Positions 43,608-51,547 of a stretch of DNA of 64,000 nt are shown here, one piece after another. Made by a program: the position numbers and the translations under genes. Source of the stretch: Erythrobacter sp. (lineage in GTDB: Bacteria > Pseudomonadota > Alphaproteobacteria > Sphingomonadales > Sphingomonadaceae); assembly GCF_011765465.1 (NCBI RefSeq), contig NZ_CP050265.1:3078425-3142424 (forward strand), in the 5' to 3' direction. The stretch's first letter is position 1. Each line of letters begins with the position of its first letter. The notes below the pieces were generated by a model, which worked only from the letters and a program-made list of their open reading frames with translations, made no database searches and was not told the origin of the DNA.

Positions 43608-43991
43608 CTACTGCCGCAGGTCGATCGCCCAGATCCCGGCGGCAAGGCACAGGCTCGCGAAGGCCATGGCGGCGGCGATCAGTTTCATGTTCGAGGTGCG
43701 GATCGGTGCGGCATCGTGGGAATCCATGCGTTTCTGCACTGCCGACGCGTTGCGTTGGGCGCTCCAGAACACGAACACGCCGATGGCTATGAATAATGTC
43801 GCGATGGCCTTCGCCACCCAAGCCGGTTCGAGCTTTCCAAACAGGGCGTTGAAGCCGAGCCCGATCCCGACTGCGGCAAGGCCCGTGCGCATCCAGCCCG
43901 CGAAAGTGCGCTCGTTCGCCATGAGCGTGCGGTCCTCGGCCCAGTCGGTCCGGTCCTCCGCCAGTTCGTTCTTGTCCTGCTCGTCGGCCAT
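43608..43991 (-). CDS. DUF202 (YidH-like) membrane protein, 127 aa
   Basis: DUF202 core: TDWAEDRTLMANERTFAGWMRTGLAAVGIGLGFNALF, with three membrane helices (about 35-54, 62-82, 103-124). The family is widespread and of unknown function. The ATG at 43991 begins just before the acidic N-terminal segment; the frame is open to 44021 without family support. It is 53 bases from the Sel1 gene on the same strand. Confidence 0.88.
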   Translation of the reverse strand: MADEQDKNELAEDRTDWAEDRTLMANERTFAGWMRTGLAAVGIGLGFNALFGKLEPAWVAKAIATLFIAIGVFVFWSAQRNASAVQKRMDSHDAAPIRTSNMKLIAAAMAFASLCLAAGIWAIDLRQ

Positions 43992-44029
43992 CTTAAGGTT
44001 CTGCCCGCTGCGGTGCGGCAAATGAAAAA

Positions 44030-44049
44030 GGCCGGCGCTCGGGCCGACC
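44030..44049 (-). terminator. Intrinsic terminator after the small membrane-protein gene
   Basis: Leftward, GGTCGGC (44049-44043) pairs with GCCGGCC (44036-44030), with one G-U pair and a six-base loop, followed by TTTTTC (44029-44024). Confidence 0.75.
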
Positions 44050-44074
44050 TTTCATGCTTTCGCAGACGATCCCC

Positions 44075-44227
44075 TTACGATCGCGCCCGGGTCGGCTCTC
44101 CGCCGCCCTTGAACTTTTCTTCAGGCTTCGGGCGATGATCGTCGGGTGTTTTCTTCTTCATCTTCTGCCATTGCGAAAAACCGAAGACCGCGCCGGCGCT
44201 GAGGATCAAGATATTGAGAAGGGTCAT
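44075..44227 (-). CDS. Small single-pass membrane protein, 50 aa
   Basis: MTLLNILILSAGAVFGFSQW forms one membrane helix, followed by a basic, Pro-rich tail (KMKKKTPDDHRPKPEEKFKGGG). GAAAGGA stands eight bases before the ATG at 44227, and an intrinsic terminator follows the stop, both supporting a real gene. No family recognised. Confidence 0.55.
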   Translation of the reverse strand: MTLLNILILSAGAVFGFSQWQKMKKKTPDDHRPKPEEKFKGGGEPTRARS

Positions 44228-44319
44228 GAATTCATCCTTTCGTTCAATATGGACAACGAAAGGATTACTTGCCGGTTCCATTCACCGGCGCTCCTACGAC
44301 AGGGCGAGCGCGAGCTGCG

Positions 44320-45090
44320 TCAGGCCGCGCAGCAGCCCTTGCAGCCCGGATCCTTGGCGATCCTGAGGCTGCGCATGGCGGGCGCCATGCCGTCGAGCAG
44401 GTGGAGCGTGCCCCATTGCGGCTGTCCGAATACGCTCACCCCGGCGAGCAGGACCCGCACCGCCTGCATCGCCGCGAAGCTTCCGGTCCAGCCTGCCATC
44501 GCGCCCAGCATCCCGTCCTCGGCGCAGGTGTCGCAATCCTCGGCATCGAAGGCATCGCCGACGAAGCAGCGATAGCACGGCTGGTCCGAAAGATGCCCGG
44601 CGAAGGCGCCGACCTGACCCTGGAACCGCCCGACCGCCGCCGAGAGCAGCGGCACGCCCGCCGCAACGCAAGCGTCCGAAACAGCGAGGCGGGTTGCGAA
44701 ATTGTCGGTCCCGTCGAGCACGAGATCGGCTCTTTCGACGAGTGCGCGCGCATTGTCCGGCGTCACCCTTGCGTCGGAAATCTCGACCTCGAGCGCATCG
44801 TCGAAATTGGCGAGCCAGCGCCGCGCGCTCGTCGCCTTGCCGTGGCCGACATCGCGGGTGGTGAAGATCGTCTGGCGCTGCAGGTTCGAGACATCGACCA
44901 CGTCGTCATCGACGAGAGTGAAGCGTCCGATCCCGCTCGCGGCGAGATATTGCAGCGCGGGCGAACCGATCCCGCCGAGGCCCATGACGGCGACGTGCTT
45001 GCGGGAAAGCGCGACCTGCCCCGCACCGCCGATCTCGGGCAGGACGATGTGGCGCGCGAAGCGGTCGAGGCGGGCCGGGGAAAGGCTCAT
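44320..45090 (-). CDS. MoeB/ThiF-family adenylyltransferase, 256 aa
   Basis: E1-like fold: GLGGIGSPALQYLAASGIG (ATP site), DDVVDVSNLQRQ, catalytic Arg region and the zinc Cys pairs CYRC (about 171-174) and CKGC near the end, where CDTC adds more Cys. It adenylates the C-terminal Gly of a small sulfur carrier, MoaD or ThiS. No moaD, thiS or rhodanese domain is adjacent, so molybdopterin versus thiamine use cannot be decided. It lies past dnaA, 131 bases away, on the same strand. Confidence 0.9.
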   Translation of the reverse strand: MSLSPARLDRFARHIVLPEIGGAGQVALSRKHVAVMGLGGIGSPALQYLAASGIGRFTLVDDDVVDVSNLQRQTIFTTRDVGHGKATSARRWLANFDDALEVEISDARVTPDNARALVERADLVLDGTDNFATRLAVSDACVAAGVPLLSAAVGRFQGQVGAFAGHLSDQPCYRCFVGDAFDAEDCDTCAEDGMLGAMAGWTGSFAAMQAVRVLLAGVSVFGQPQWGTLHLLDGMAPAMRSLRIAKDPGCKGCCAA

Positions 45091-45120
45091 GGAAAGCCTG
45101 TTGGCATCCTGTGCAACGGT

Positions 45121-45188
45121 TGTCGACAGAGCTGTGGACAGCCCTGTCGATCACGTGTCGATGCATGGTGGACCGCGCCTGTCGACAG
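45121..45188. repeat. Cluster of TGTCGACAG/TGTGGACAG motifs between dnaA and moeB-type gene
   Basis: Within 68 bases there are TGTCGACAG at 45121 and 45180, TGTGGACAG at 45133, CTGTCGA at 45144 and TGTCGA at 45157. Leftward the second reads CTGTCCACA, 7 of 9 to the DnaA box. TGTCGACA is itself palindromic, so either strand can be read. It lies in the dnaA 3-prime gap, upstream of the moeB-type gene. Confidence 0.5.
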
Positions 45189-45221
45189 GCCCGCCCAAAG
45201 CCGGTGGAAAATGTGTGCGAA

Positions 45222-46682
45222 TTAACTTTCCAGCTGGCGCAGCAGGCTGCGCACGTCGCCGTCCATGTCGGCATCGCGTTGGCGCAGGTCCTCGATCAGG
45301 CGAACCGCGTGGATGACCGTCGAGTGGTCGCGCCCGCCGAACTTGCGCCCGATCTCCGGGTAGCTGCGCGGCGTCAGCACCTTCGAGAGGTACATCGCCA
45401 CCTGCCGCGGACGGACCACGGCGCGGGCGCGCCGCTTCGAACTCATCTCGGCCCGGTCGATCCGGTAGAACTGGCACACCGTGCGCTGGATCTCGTCGAT
45501 CGTGATCCGGCGGCGATTGGCCGAGAGGATGTCGGTGAGCTGTTCCTCGGCCAGCTGAAGCGAGACTTCCTGCCCGGTCAGCTGGGCATAGGCGATCAGC
45601 TTGTTCAATCCGCCGACCAGTTCGCGGACATTGCGGGTGATCGTGCGGGCGAGGAAATCGATCACGTCCTCGGGCACGGACAGCGGAGCGAAGCGCGAGA
45701 GCTTGGATTCGAGGATCTTCTTGCGAAGCTCGATATCGGCCGCCTGGATGTCGGCGACGAGGCCCATCGACAGGCGCGAGAGCAGACGCGGTTCGACCCC
45801 GTCCAATGCCTGCGGGGCGCGGTCCGCGGCGAAGACCAGTCGCTTACCCTCGGCCAGCAGCGCGTCGATCGTGTAGAGCAGCTCTTCCTGCGCGCTCGCC
45901 TTGCCGATTATGAACTGGATGTCGTCAACCAGCAGCAGGTCGAAGCTGCGCAGGCGTCCCTTGAACTCGATCATCTGGTTGGCTTTGAGCGCCTGGACGA
46001 ATTCGACCATGAAACGCTCGGCCGAGCAGTAGAAAATCCGCGCGCGCGGGTGTGCCTGGAGATAGGCGTGGCCGATAGCGTGGAGCAGGTGCGTCTTGCC
46101 CTGCCCGGTCGCGGCCTTGAGATAGAGCGGGGAGAACTGTGGCTTCTCGCTCGCCGCCATGCGCTGCGCGGCATTGCAGGCGAGCACGTTGGCTTCCCCG
46201 GTCACGAAGGCGGCGAAGGTCAGCGAGGGATCGAGCCCGACCGAGCCGGTGAAACCCGCATCGCCGATCGTGCCCGCCGCGACCGCGATCGAGCTGGCCC
46301 CGTCGTTGGCCGCCCGGCGCGAATCGTCGAGCTGGAGCTCGGGCAGCTGGCGGCGCCCCGGATGGACCTGGATGCGCACCTGGCGCACTTCGCTGCGCGC
46401 GATCTTCCAGGCGAGCTGGAGCCGGTCGCGGAACCGGTCATTGACCCAGTTCGCGGCGAATTCGGTCGGCAGGAAAAGATCGAGCGTGCCGGTTTCCTTG
46501 TCGATGCCGCCGAGCTGGATCGGGCGGATCCACTGGCTGTGCAACTGATGGCCGAGATCCTTGCGCAGCCCCTGGCTGATATCGGCCCAGTCTGCGGCGA
46601 GGTTCACGGCTTCGGCATCTTCCATAAGATCATCGTCGGTGGAGCGGCGCGTGACCCGCGCCTTGTCTATTCTATGCACCAT
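45222..46682 (-). CDS. dnaA: Chromosomal replication initiator DnaA, 486 aa
   Basis: Domain I (ADWADISQGLRKDLGHQLHSQWIRPI), a variable linker, the AAA domain (Walker A ATGQGKTHLLHA, Walker B LLLVDDIQFI) and domain IV with the DNA-binding signature GRDHSTVIHAV. The ATG at 46682 follows GGGGATGT; a start at 46628 (MEDAEAVNL) would give 468 residues. Next to rpsT as in other alphaproteobacteria. No consensus DnaA box was seen in its own upstream gap. Confidence 0.97.
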   Translation of the reverse strand: MVHRIDKARVTRRSTDDDLMEDAEAVNLAADWADISQGLRKDLGHQLHSQWIRPIQLGGIDKETGTLDLFLPTEFAANWVNDRFRDRLQLAWKIARSEVRQVRIQVHPGRRQLPELQLDDSRRAANDGASSIAVAAGTIGDAGFTGSVGLDPSLTFAAFVTGEANVLACNAAQRMAASEKPQFSPLYLKAATGQGKTHLLHAIGHAYLQAHPRARIFYCSAERFMVEFVQALKANQMIEFKGRLRSFDLLLVDDIQFIIGKASAQEELLYTIDALLAEGKRLVFAADRAPQALDGVEPRLLSRLSMGLVADIQAADIELRKKILESKLSRFAPLSVPEDVIDFLARTITRNVRELVGGLNKLIAYAQLTGQEVSLQLAEEQLTDILSANRRRITIDEIQRTVCQFYRIDRAEMSSKRRARAVVRPRQVAMYLSKVLTPRSYPEIGRKFGGRDHSTVIHAVRLIEDLRQRDADMDGDVRSLLRQLES

Positions 46683-47034
46683 CACATCCCCAATTCGTCC
46701 TCGCACCCGGAAAGCAGGGCCCGGGCGGCACACCTTCTTTTCGACAGGCAATATCCGTCCAGTCCCGGGAATCGCGGTTCCTCGGGATGCCCCCTGTCGA
46801 TCGGATTTTAAGAACCCGGACTGTCCCGCCCCGGGTGAGCAACGAATAAAGAACCGTTCGCCCGCCAAGGCAAGAAGGCTCGTTTAAAAAAAGTGAAATA
46901 ATCCTGTTGACTCGGCGCAAGCCCGCAGCCTTCCGTTCAAGTGCCTGTTTTGCTTTGCGAAGCGATTTCCGGCCCCTGCGAATCGTAGGGATTCCTTGCA
47001 TTTTGCGCGCGGCTCGCGGTCGCATTTGTCGCAC
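46683..47034 (-). promoter_or_regulatory. dnaA upstream region
   Basis: No gene is supported here. Leftward, TTGCCT (about 46875-46870) and TTTATT are 17 bases apart, giving a possible dnaA promoter, and an AT-rich tract with TTTTTTTAAA lies near 46884-46893. Several short GC palindromes (CCCGGG) occur near 46720 and 46773. No DnaA box was found by eye. The rpsT terminator bounds it on the right. Confidence 0.35.
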
Positions 47035-47036
47035 GA

Positions 47037-47066
47037 AAAAAGGGCTGCGCCCGACAAGCGCAGCCC
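47037..47066 (-). terminator. Intrinsic terminator of rpsT
   Basis: Leftward, GGGCTGCGC (47066-47058) pairs perfectly with GCGCAGCCC (47050-47042) around a seven-base loop and is followed by a T-run. It lies about 100 bases after the rpsT stop codon. Confidence 0.88.
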
Positions 47067-47165
47067 CATCTGAAAAGCTCGGTCTCAATTACCCGCAAGA
47101 CGGGTAGAATCACCTATCGATCCGCGCCTGATGATTCGCCCCAGAAGGCGTCGCAAGCGCCTCGG

Positions 47166-47426
47166 TCAGAGAGCCGAGACGCGCTTCGACAGGCGCGACA
47201 TCTTGCGCGCGACAGTGTTCTTGTGAAGCACGCCGCGGGCGACGCCGCGCTGCATTTCGGGCTGGGCCGCCTTGAGCGCATTGGCCGCCGCGTCCTTGTC
47301 GCCGGATTCGATCGCGGTCTCGACCTTCTTGATGAAGCTGCGGATGCGGCTCATGCGGGCGGTGTTGATTTCCGCGCGGCGATTATTGCGGCGGATGCGC
47401 TTACGGGCTTGCGGCGTGTTGGCCAT
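47166..47426 (-). CDS. rpsT: 30S ribosomal protein S20, 86 aa
   Basis: [20 protein letters not shown], then [18 protein letters not shown] and [19 protein letters not shown], the full S20 sequence. It binds 16S rRNA early in 30S assembly. A monocistronic gene with its own terminator, placed upstream of dnaA; mutM lies upstream of it on the same strand. Confidence 0.98.
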   Translation of the reverse strand: MANTPQARKRIRRNNRRAEINTARMSRIRSFIKKVETAIESGDKDAAANALKAAQPEMQRGVARGVLHKNTVARKMSRLSKRVSAL

Positions 47427-47612
47427 GTCGTCTCGTCTGTCTCGCGTTTGTGTCGGCGTGGCCGGTCGCGGCCATGCGGATGGTTCGATGCTCGGTCAAA
47501 GGGTCGGTCGGCGGCACGGGGACGCACCGGTCCCGTCGCCGGAAAGCGCGCCACATAGGGCGAAGGGGGCGCAAGGTCAACGATTCCCTTGCTTCGTGCC
47601 CCGTGAACCAAG

Positions 47613-48428
47613 TCAGCGCTGGCATTTCGGGCAGAACCACGTGCTCCGCCCGCCCTGTGCAAAGCGGCGGATCGTACCGCCATCCACCCGCGGGCAGGCT
47701 TCGCCAGTGCGGCCATAAACATCGAAGCGAGTCGCGAAATAGCCCAGTTCCCCGTCGGGCGCTGCATAGTCGCGCAAGGTCGAGCCGCCGTCGCGGATCG
47801 AGGCTTCGAGCACCTCCTTTATCGCAGGGACGAGCCGGGCGAGCTGGGGCTTCGTCACCTTGCCGCCGGCTTTCCTCGGATGGATGCGCGCGCGCCACAG
47901 CGCTTCGCAGACATAGATGTTGCCGAGCCCGGCCACGATCCGCTGGTCGAGCAGGCACAGCTTGATCGCCTGCTTGCGTCCGGAAAGCGCGACCTTGAGG
48001 TGCTCCGGTCTCAGGTCCGGGCCGAGAGGTTCCGGGCCCATTGCGGCGAATTGCGGCCATTCCCCCAATGCGTCCGTCGCGAGGAGATCGACCGAGCCAA
48101 AACGCCGCGGGTCGCACAGGGCGAAGCGGTGCTCCTTGGTCTCGAGCACCAGATGGTCGTGGATGTCGGGTGCGGCCGGATCGATGCGCCAGCGCCCGCT
48201 CATCCCGAGATGGAAGACCAGCGTGCGCGCCCGGTCGGTATGTATGAGCCCGTATTTCGCGCGTCGGCCCATCTGCGTGACCCGAGCGCCTGTCATTACC
48301 TGCACCAGATCGGCCGGGAAGGGACGCCTGAGGTCGGGCCGGTTCACCGTCACGCGCGTGATCCGTTCGCCTTCGAGAAAGCGGGCGAGGCCGCGCACGG
48401 TGGTTTCGACTTCGGGCAGTTCGGGCAT
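47613..48428 (-). CDS. mutM: Formamidopyrimidine-DNA glycosylase, 271 aa, with incomplete zinc finger
   Basis: Begins MPELPEVETTVRGL, in which Pro2 and Glu3 are catalytic; LGMSGRW and the H2TH region NIYVCEALWRARIHP follow. The enzyme removes 8-oxoguanine. The C-terminal zinc finger normally has two Cys pairs; here the first is C245-P-R-V-D-G, with only one Cys, while C266 and C269 (FCPKCQ) remain. So one ligand is missing. The rest of the fold, including RSTWFCPKCQR, is normal. The ATG at 48428 gives the required N-terminus. Confidence 0.95.
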   Translation of the reverse strand: MPELPEVETTVRGLARFLEGERITRVTVNRPDLRRPFPADLVQVMTGARVTQMGRRAKYGLIHTDRARTLVFHLGMSGRWRIDPAAPDIHDHLVLETKEHRFALCDPRRFGSVDLLATDALGEWPQFAAMGPEPLGPDLRPEHLKVALSGRKQAIKLCLLDQRIVAGLGNIYVCEALWRARIHPRKAGGKVTKPQLARLVPAIKEVLEASIRDGGSTLRDYAAPDGELGYFATRFDVYGRTGEACPRVDGGTIRRFAQGGRSTWFCPKCQR

Positions 48429-48545
48429 CTTGGCGCTTGTGATCGGGCGGCCTGCAGGCCGCAGGAAAGGGATGCCCGCTTTCGCCCCGCGAGCGCGCGA
48501 ATACAAGGTCTTTGCCCGGCGCGCTTTTCACCCTAAGGCATGGCC

Positions 48546-49310
48546 ATGAACGACAAAGCCTCTTCCAGCCCCGAAACCGTCTCCTTCGGTTACGAGGACG
48601 TGACGCCGGAGGAAAAGACCCGCCGCGTCGGCGCGGTCTTCACCAGCGTCGCGCAGAAATACGACGTGATGAACGACGCCATGTCGGCGGGGATGCATCG
48701 GCTGTGGAAGGATCGCTTCGTCAAGCGGGTGAAGCCGCAGCCGGGCGAGCAGGTGCTCGACATGGCGGGGGGCACGGGCGACATCGCCTTTCGCATGGTC
48801 GCGCGTGGGGCGCACGTGACGGTCGCCGACATCAACCAGGAAATGCTCGACGTCGGGGCGGAGCGCGCGGTCGAGCGCGGCGGAAGCGAGGACGAGGGCA
48901 GCCTCGTTTTCACCCGGCAGAATGCCGAGGAAGTCGATTTCGCAAGCAACAGCTTCGATGCCTACACCATCGCCTTCGGCATCAGGAACGTCACTCATAT
49001 CGATCGCGCGCTGGCCGAGGCGCACCGCGTGCTGAGGCCCGGTGGGCGGTTCTTCTGTCTCGAGTTTTCGACCGTCGAATGGTCCGGGCTTAAAGAAGCC
49101 TACGACATCTATTCCGACCAGCTTCTGCCGCGCATGGGACAGGTGATCGCGGGGGATGCCGATTCCTATCGCTACCTCGTCGAATCGATCCGCAAGTTCC
49201 CGCGCATGGCCGAGTTCGAAAGGATGATCGCTGAGGCCGGCTTCGTGAACACCAAGGTCGAGCCGATCATGGGCGGGCTCGTCGCGATCCATTCGGGCTG
49301 GAAGGTCTGA
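48546..49310 (+). CDS. ubiE: Demethylmenaquinone/2-polyprenyl-6-methoxy-benzoquinol methylase, 254 aa
   Basis: Class I SAM methyltransferase: VFTSVAQKYDVMNDAMSAGMHRLWKD is the UbiE signature, VLDMAGGTGDIAFRM the SAM motif, and AFGIRNVTHIDRALAEAHRVLRPGGRF follows. C-methylation in ubiquinone synthesis. AAGG seven bases before the ATG at 48546 favours it over 48540. ubiB follows 50 bases later, and the divergent neighbour is mutM. Confidence 0.97.
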   Translation: MNDKASSSPETVSFGYEDVTPEEKTRRVGAVFTSVAQKYDVMNDAMSAGMHRLWKDRFVKRVKPQPGEQVLDMAGGTGDIAFRMVARGAHVTVADINQEMLDVGAERAVERGGSEDEGSLVFTRQNAEEVDFASNSFDAYTIAFGIRNVTHIDRALAEAHRVLRPGGRFFCLEFSTVEWSGLKEAYDIYSDQLLPRMGQVIAGDADSYRYLVESIRKFPRMAEFERMIAEAGFVNTKVEPIMGGLVAIHSGWKV

Positions 49311-49360
49311 TCCGCACGCCCTTGGGGAACCCATCGCCGCTTCGAGCGCAATGAGCTGAC

Positions 49361-50923
49361 ATGACCGCGCCCGCTATTCATCTTCTGCGCCTCGCCAACT
49401 GGGGTACGACGCTCGCCCGTCGCCGTGCGCTGGTCGGGATCGAGGAGGATCCGAACGCGCCCACCGCGCTGCGGCGGCTGGTGAAGCTCGCCCGTCTAGC
49501 GACTTTCACCAGCGCCAGGGGACCGCGCGATTACGCCGGGGCGTTCCGCGCGATCGGGCCGGCGGCGATCAAGCTCGGGCAGAGCCTTGCGACGCGGCCC
49601 GATCTCGTCGGCGAGGAAGCGGCGCACAACCTCCTCAGCCTGCAGGACAACCTCCCGCCCGTTCCCTTCGAGAAAATCCGCGAGCAGATCGAGGCGAGTT
49701 TCGAGCAGCCGCTCGAGGCGCTTTTCGCCGAGGTCGATCCCGTGCCGGTCGGAGCTGCCTCGATCGCGCAGGTCCACAAGGGGGTGACGAGCGACGGGCG
49801 GAAGGTCGCGATCAAGGTGCTGCGCCCCGGCATCCGGCAGAAATTCGCGCGCGACATCCAGACTTACGAATGGGCCGCCGCCCATGTCGAGGCGATGGGC
49901 GGGGAAGCCAGCCGCCTGCGCCCGCGCCTGACCATCGCCAATTTCAAGCGCTGGTCGAATTCCGAACTCGACTTGCGCCGCGAGGCCGCCTCGGCTTCCG
50001 AACTTGCCGAGCAGATGGCGGGCGTTGGCGGCTACCGCATTCCCGAAATCGACTGGGACCGCACCAATGGCCGCGTCCTCACCATCGAGTGGATCGACGG
50101 GGTCAAGATTTCCAATGTCGAGGCGCTGAAGGAGCGCGGCCACGATCTGCCCGCGATCGCCGAAAGGCTCGTCATCAGTTTCCTGACCCAGGCGATCAGC
50201 GCGGGCTTCTTCCACGCCGATATGCACCAGGGCAACCTGTTCGTCGAGGACGACGGCACCATCGTCGCGATCGATTTCGGGATCATGGGCCGGATCGACC
50301 GGCGCGCGCGGCAATGGCTGGCCGAGATCCTCTATGGCCTGACGACAGGCGATTACCAGCGAGTAGCCGAAATCCATTTCGAGGCGCAATATGTGCCCTC
50401 CTACCACTCGGTCGGCGAATTCGCGACGGCTCTGCGCGCGGTCGGAGAGCCGATGCGCGGCAAGCCGGTGAAGGAGCTTTCGGTCGGCCAGATGCTCGAC
50501 GGGCTGTTCGCGATCACCCGCGATTTCGATATGCAGACCCAGCCGCACCTCCTGCTTCTGCAGAAGACCATGGTGATGGTCGAAGGGATCGCGACCCAGC
50601 TCAATCCCGACATCAATATGTGGGACACCGCCGCGCCCTATGTCCGATCGTGGATCAGGGACGAGTTGGGGCCGGAAGCAGCGCTGGCGGATCGGCTGAA
50701 AGAGGACACCGAGACACTTCTGCGCTTGCCCGGGCTTATCCGCCGGCTCGAGGAGAAATTCCCGCCTAAGGGCGGTGCGCCCGAACCGCCGCCGCTGCCC
50801 GACATCCCGCTCATCACCGATCGCCGCGAGCGCGAAGGCGGGTCGCTGCTGGGATACCTGTTCGCCGGCGCTCTTGGCGCAGGCGCGATGTGGGCGCTTC
50901 TGGCTGCGGGACTGTTCGGCTGA
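49361..50923 (+). CDS. ubiB: Ubiquinone biosynthesis kinase-like protein UbiB, 520 aa
   Basis: ABC1/ADCK/UbiB family: KLGQSLATRPDLVG, the Ala-rich nucleotide loop VGAASIAQVHKG, VAIKVLRPGI and the catalytic-loop-like HADMHQGNLFVEDDGTIVAIDFGIMG. It has atypical kinase or ATPase activity in ubiquinone synthesis. Two C-terminal hydrophobic helices (LLGYLFAGALGAGAMWALLAAGLF) anchor it in the inner membrane. It forms an operon with ubiE. Confidence 0.97.
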   Translation: MTAPAIHLLRLANWGTTLARRRALVGIEEDPNAPTALRRLVKLARLATFTSARGPRDYAGAFRAIGPAAIKLGQSLATRPDLVGEEAAHNLLSLQDNLPPVPFEKIREQIEASFEQPLEALFAEVDPVPVGAASIAQVHKGVTSDGRKVAIKVLRPGIRQKFARDIQTYEWAAAHVEAMGGEASRLRPRLTIANFKRWSNSELDLRREAASASELAEQMAGVGGYRIPEIDWDRTNGRVLTIEWIDGVKISNVEALKERGHDLPAIAERLVISFLTQAISAGFFHADMHQGNLFVEDDGTIVAIDFGIMGRIDRRARQWLAEILYGLTTGDYQRVAEIHFEAQYVPSYHSVGEFATALRAVGEPMRGKPVKELSVGQMLDGLFAITRDFDMQTQPHLLLLQKTMVMVEGIATQLNPDINMWDTAAPYVRSWIRDELGPEAALADRLKEDTETLLRLPGLIRRLEEKFPPKGGAPEPPPLPDIPLITDRREREGGSLLGYLFAGALGAGAMWALLAAGLFG

Positions 50924-50929
50924 GGGGTC

Positions 50930-51331
50930 TCAGTCCCCGCGCTCGGCGAAAGCGCCACTCGGCAGGATGCGGCTCGCGACGAGGATCAGGATCACCGTCA
51001 CCGCCTCTACCCCCATCGGCATGACCCAGTTCACGTAGAAGCCATCGGTAATGAGGCTGTAGGCCCGGGCAAGGAAAGTCAGGCCGAAGATCGCACCTGC
51101 GACCAGCAAGGCATCGCCGCGCCGCTTCCACGCGCCGACAATCAGGCACGCCCCCGCGACGACGAAATAGGCGAAGAAATCTCCCCGCAGGCTCGACATC
51201 CCCTGCGCACCGCGCGGGACGAGGCCGAAGCTGCCGCCCATCGCCGCGGGATCGAACAGGAATGACCCGCCGATGATCATGAAGACCAGCCCCGCAAGGA
51301 ACAAGGCGGCGCGCAGCAATGTGACGGTCAT
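50930..51331 (-). CDS. DUF4345-like four-helix membrane protein, 133 aa
   Basis: Four hydrophobic segments, with GGSFLFDPAAMGGSFGL after the first and LRGDFFAYFVVAGACLIVGAWKRRG in the middle, a layout I associate with DUF4345 proteins. The start ATG at 51331 begins the first helix; the upstream extension to 51388 is polar. Function unknown. It converges with ubiB, seven bases apart, and is divergent from coaBC. Confidence 0.75.
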   Translation of the reverse strand: MTVTLLRAALFLAGLVFMIIGGSFLFDPAAMGGSFGLVPRGAQGMSSLRGDFFAYFVVAGACLIVGAWKRRGDALLVAGAIFGLTFLARAYSLITDGFYVNWVMPMGVEAVTVILILVASRILPSGAFAERGD

Positions 51332-51547
51332 GGCGATTTTCCCTTCCGCTATGCCGTGCTTATGGCGCGGTTGCGCGGCCCGTCTCAAGCCGTTTTGCGC
51401 GCGCCGTCCCCGGCTCTATAAGTGAAACCTTAACCATGCCGGGCGCAAGGCAACCGCTGGCCCTTGGCGGCGAAGGGCCGGAACGCTAGGTGAAACGCGC
51501 GCGAGGCGGCGGGGCTGTTCCCCCGTCCAGAGGAGATGCATGACGCG

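Noticed and set aside
45121..45188. Direct claim that this is the replication origin
   Set aside because: No true DnaA box, no AT-rich unwinding element and no skew calculation; in alphaproteobacteria the origin need not adjoin dnaA.
46672..47088. Leftward frames of 61-138 codons between rpsT and dnaA
   Set aside because: They run through the rpsT terminator and have no conserved features.
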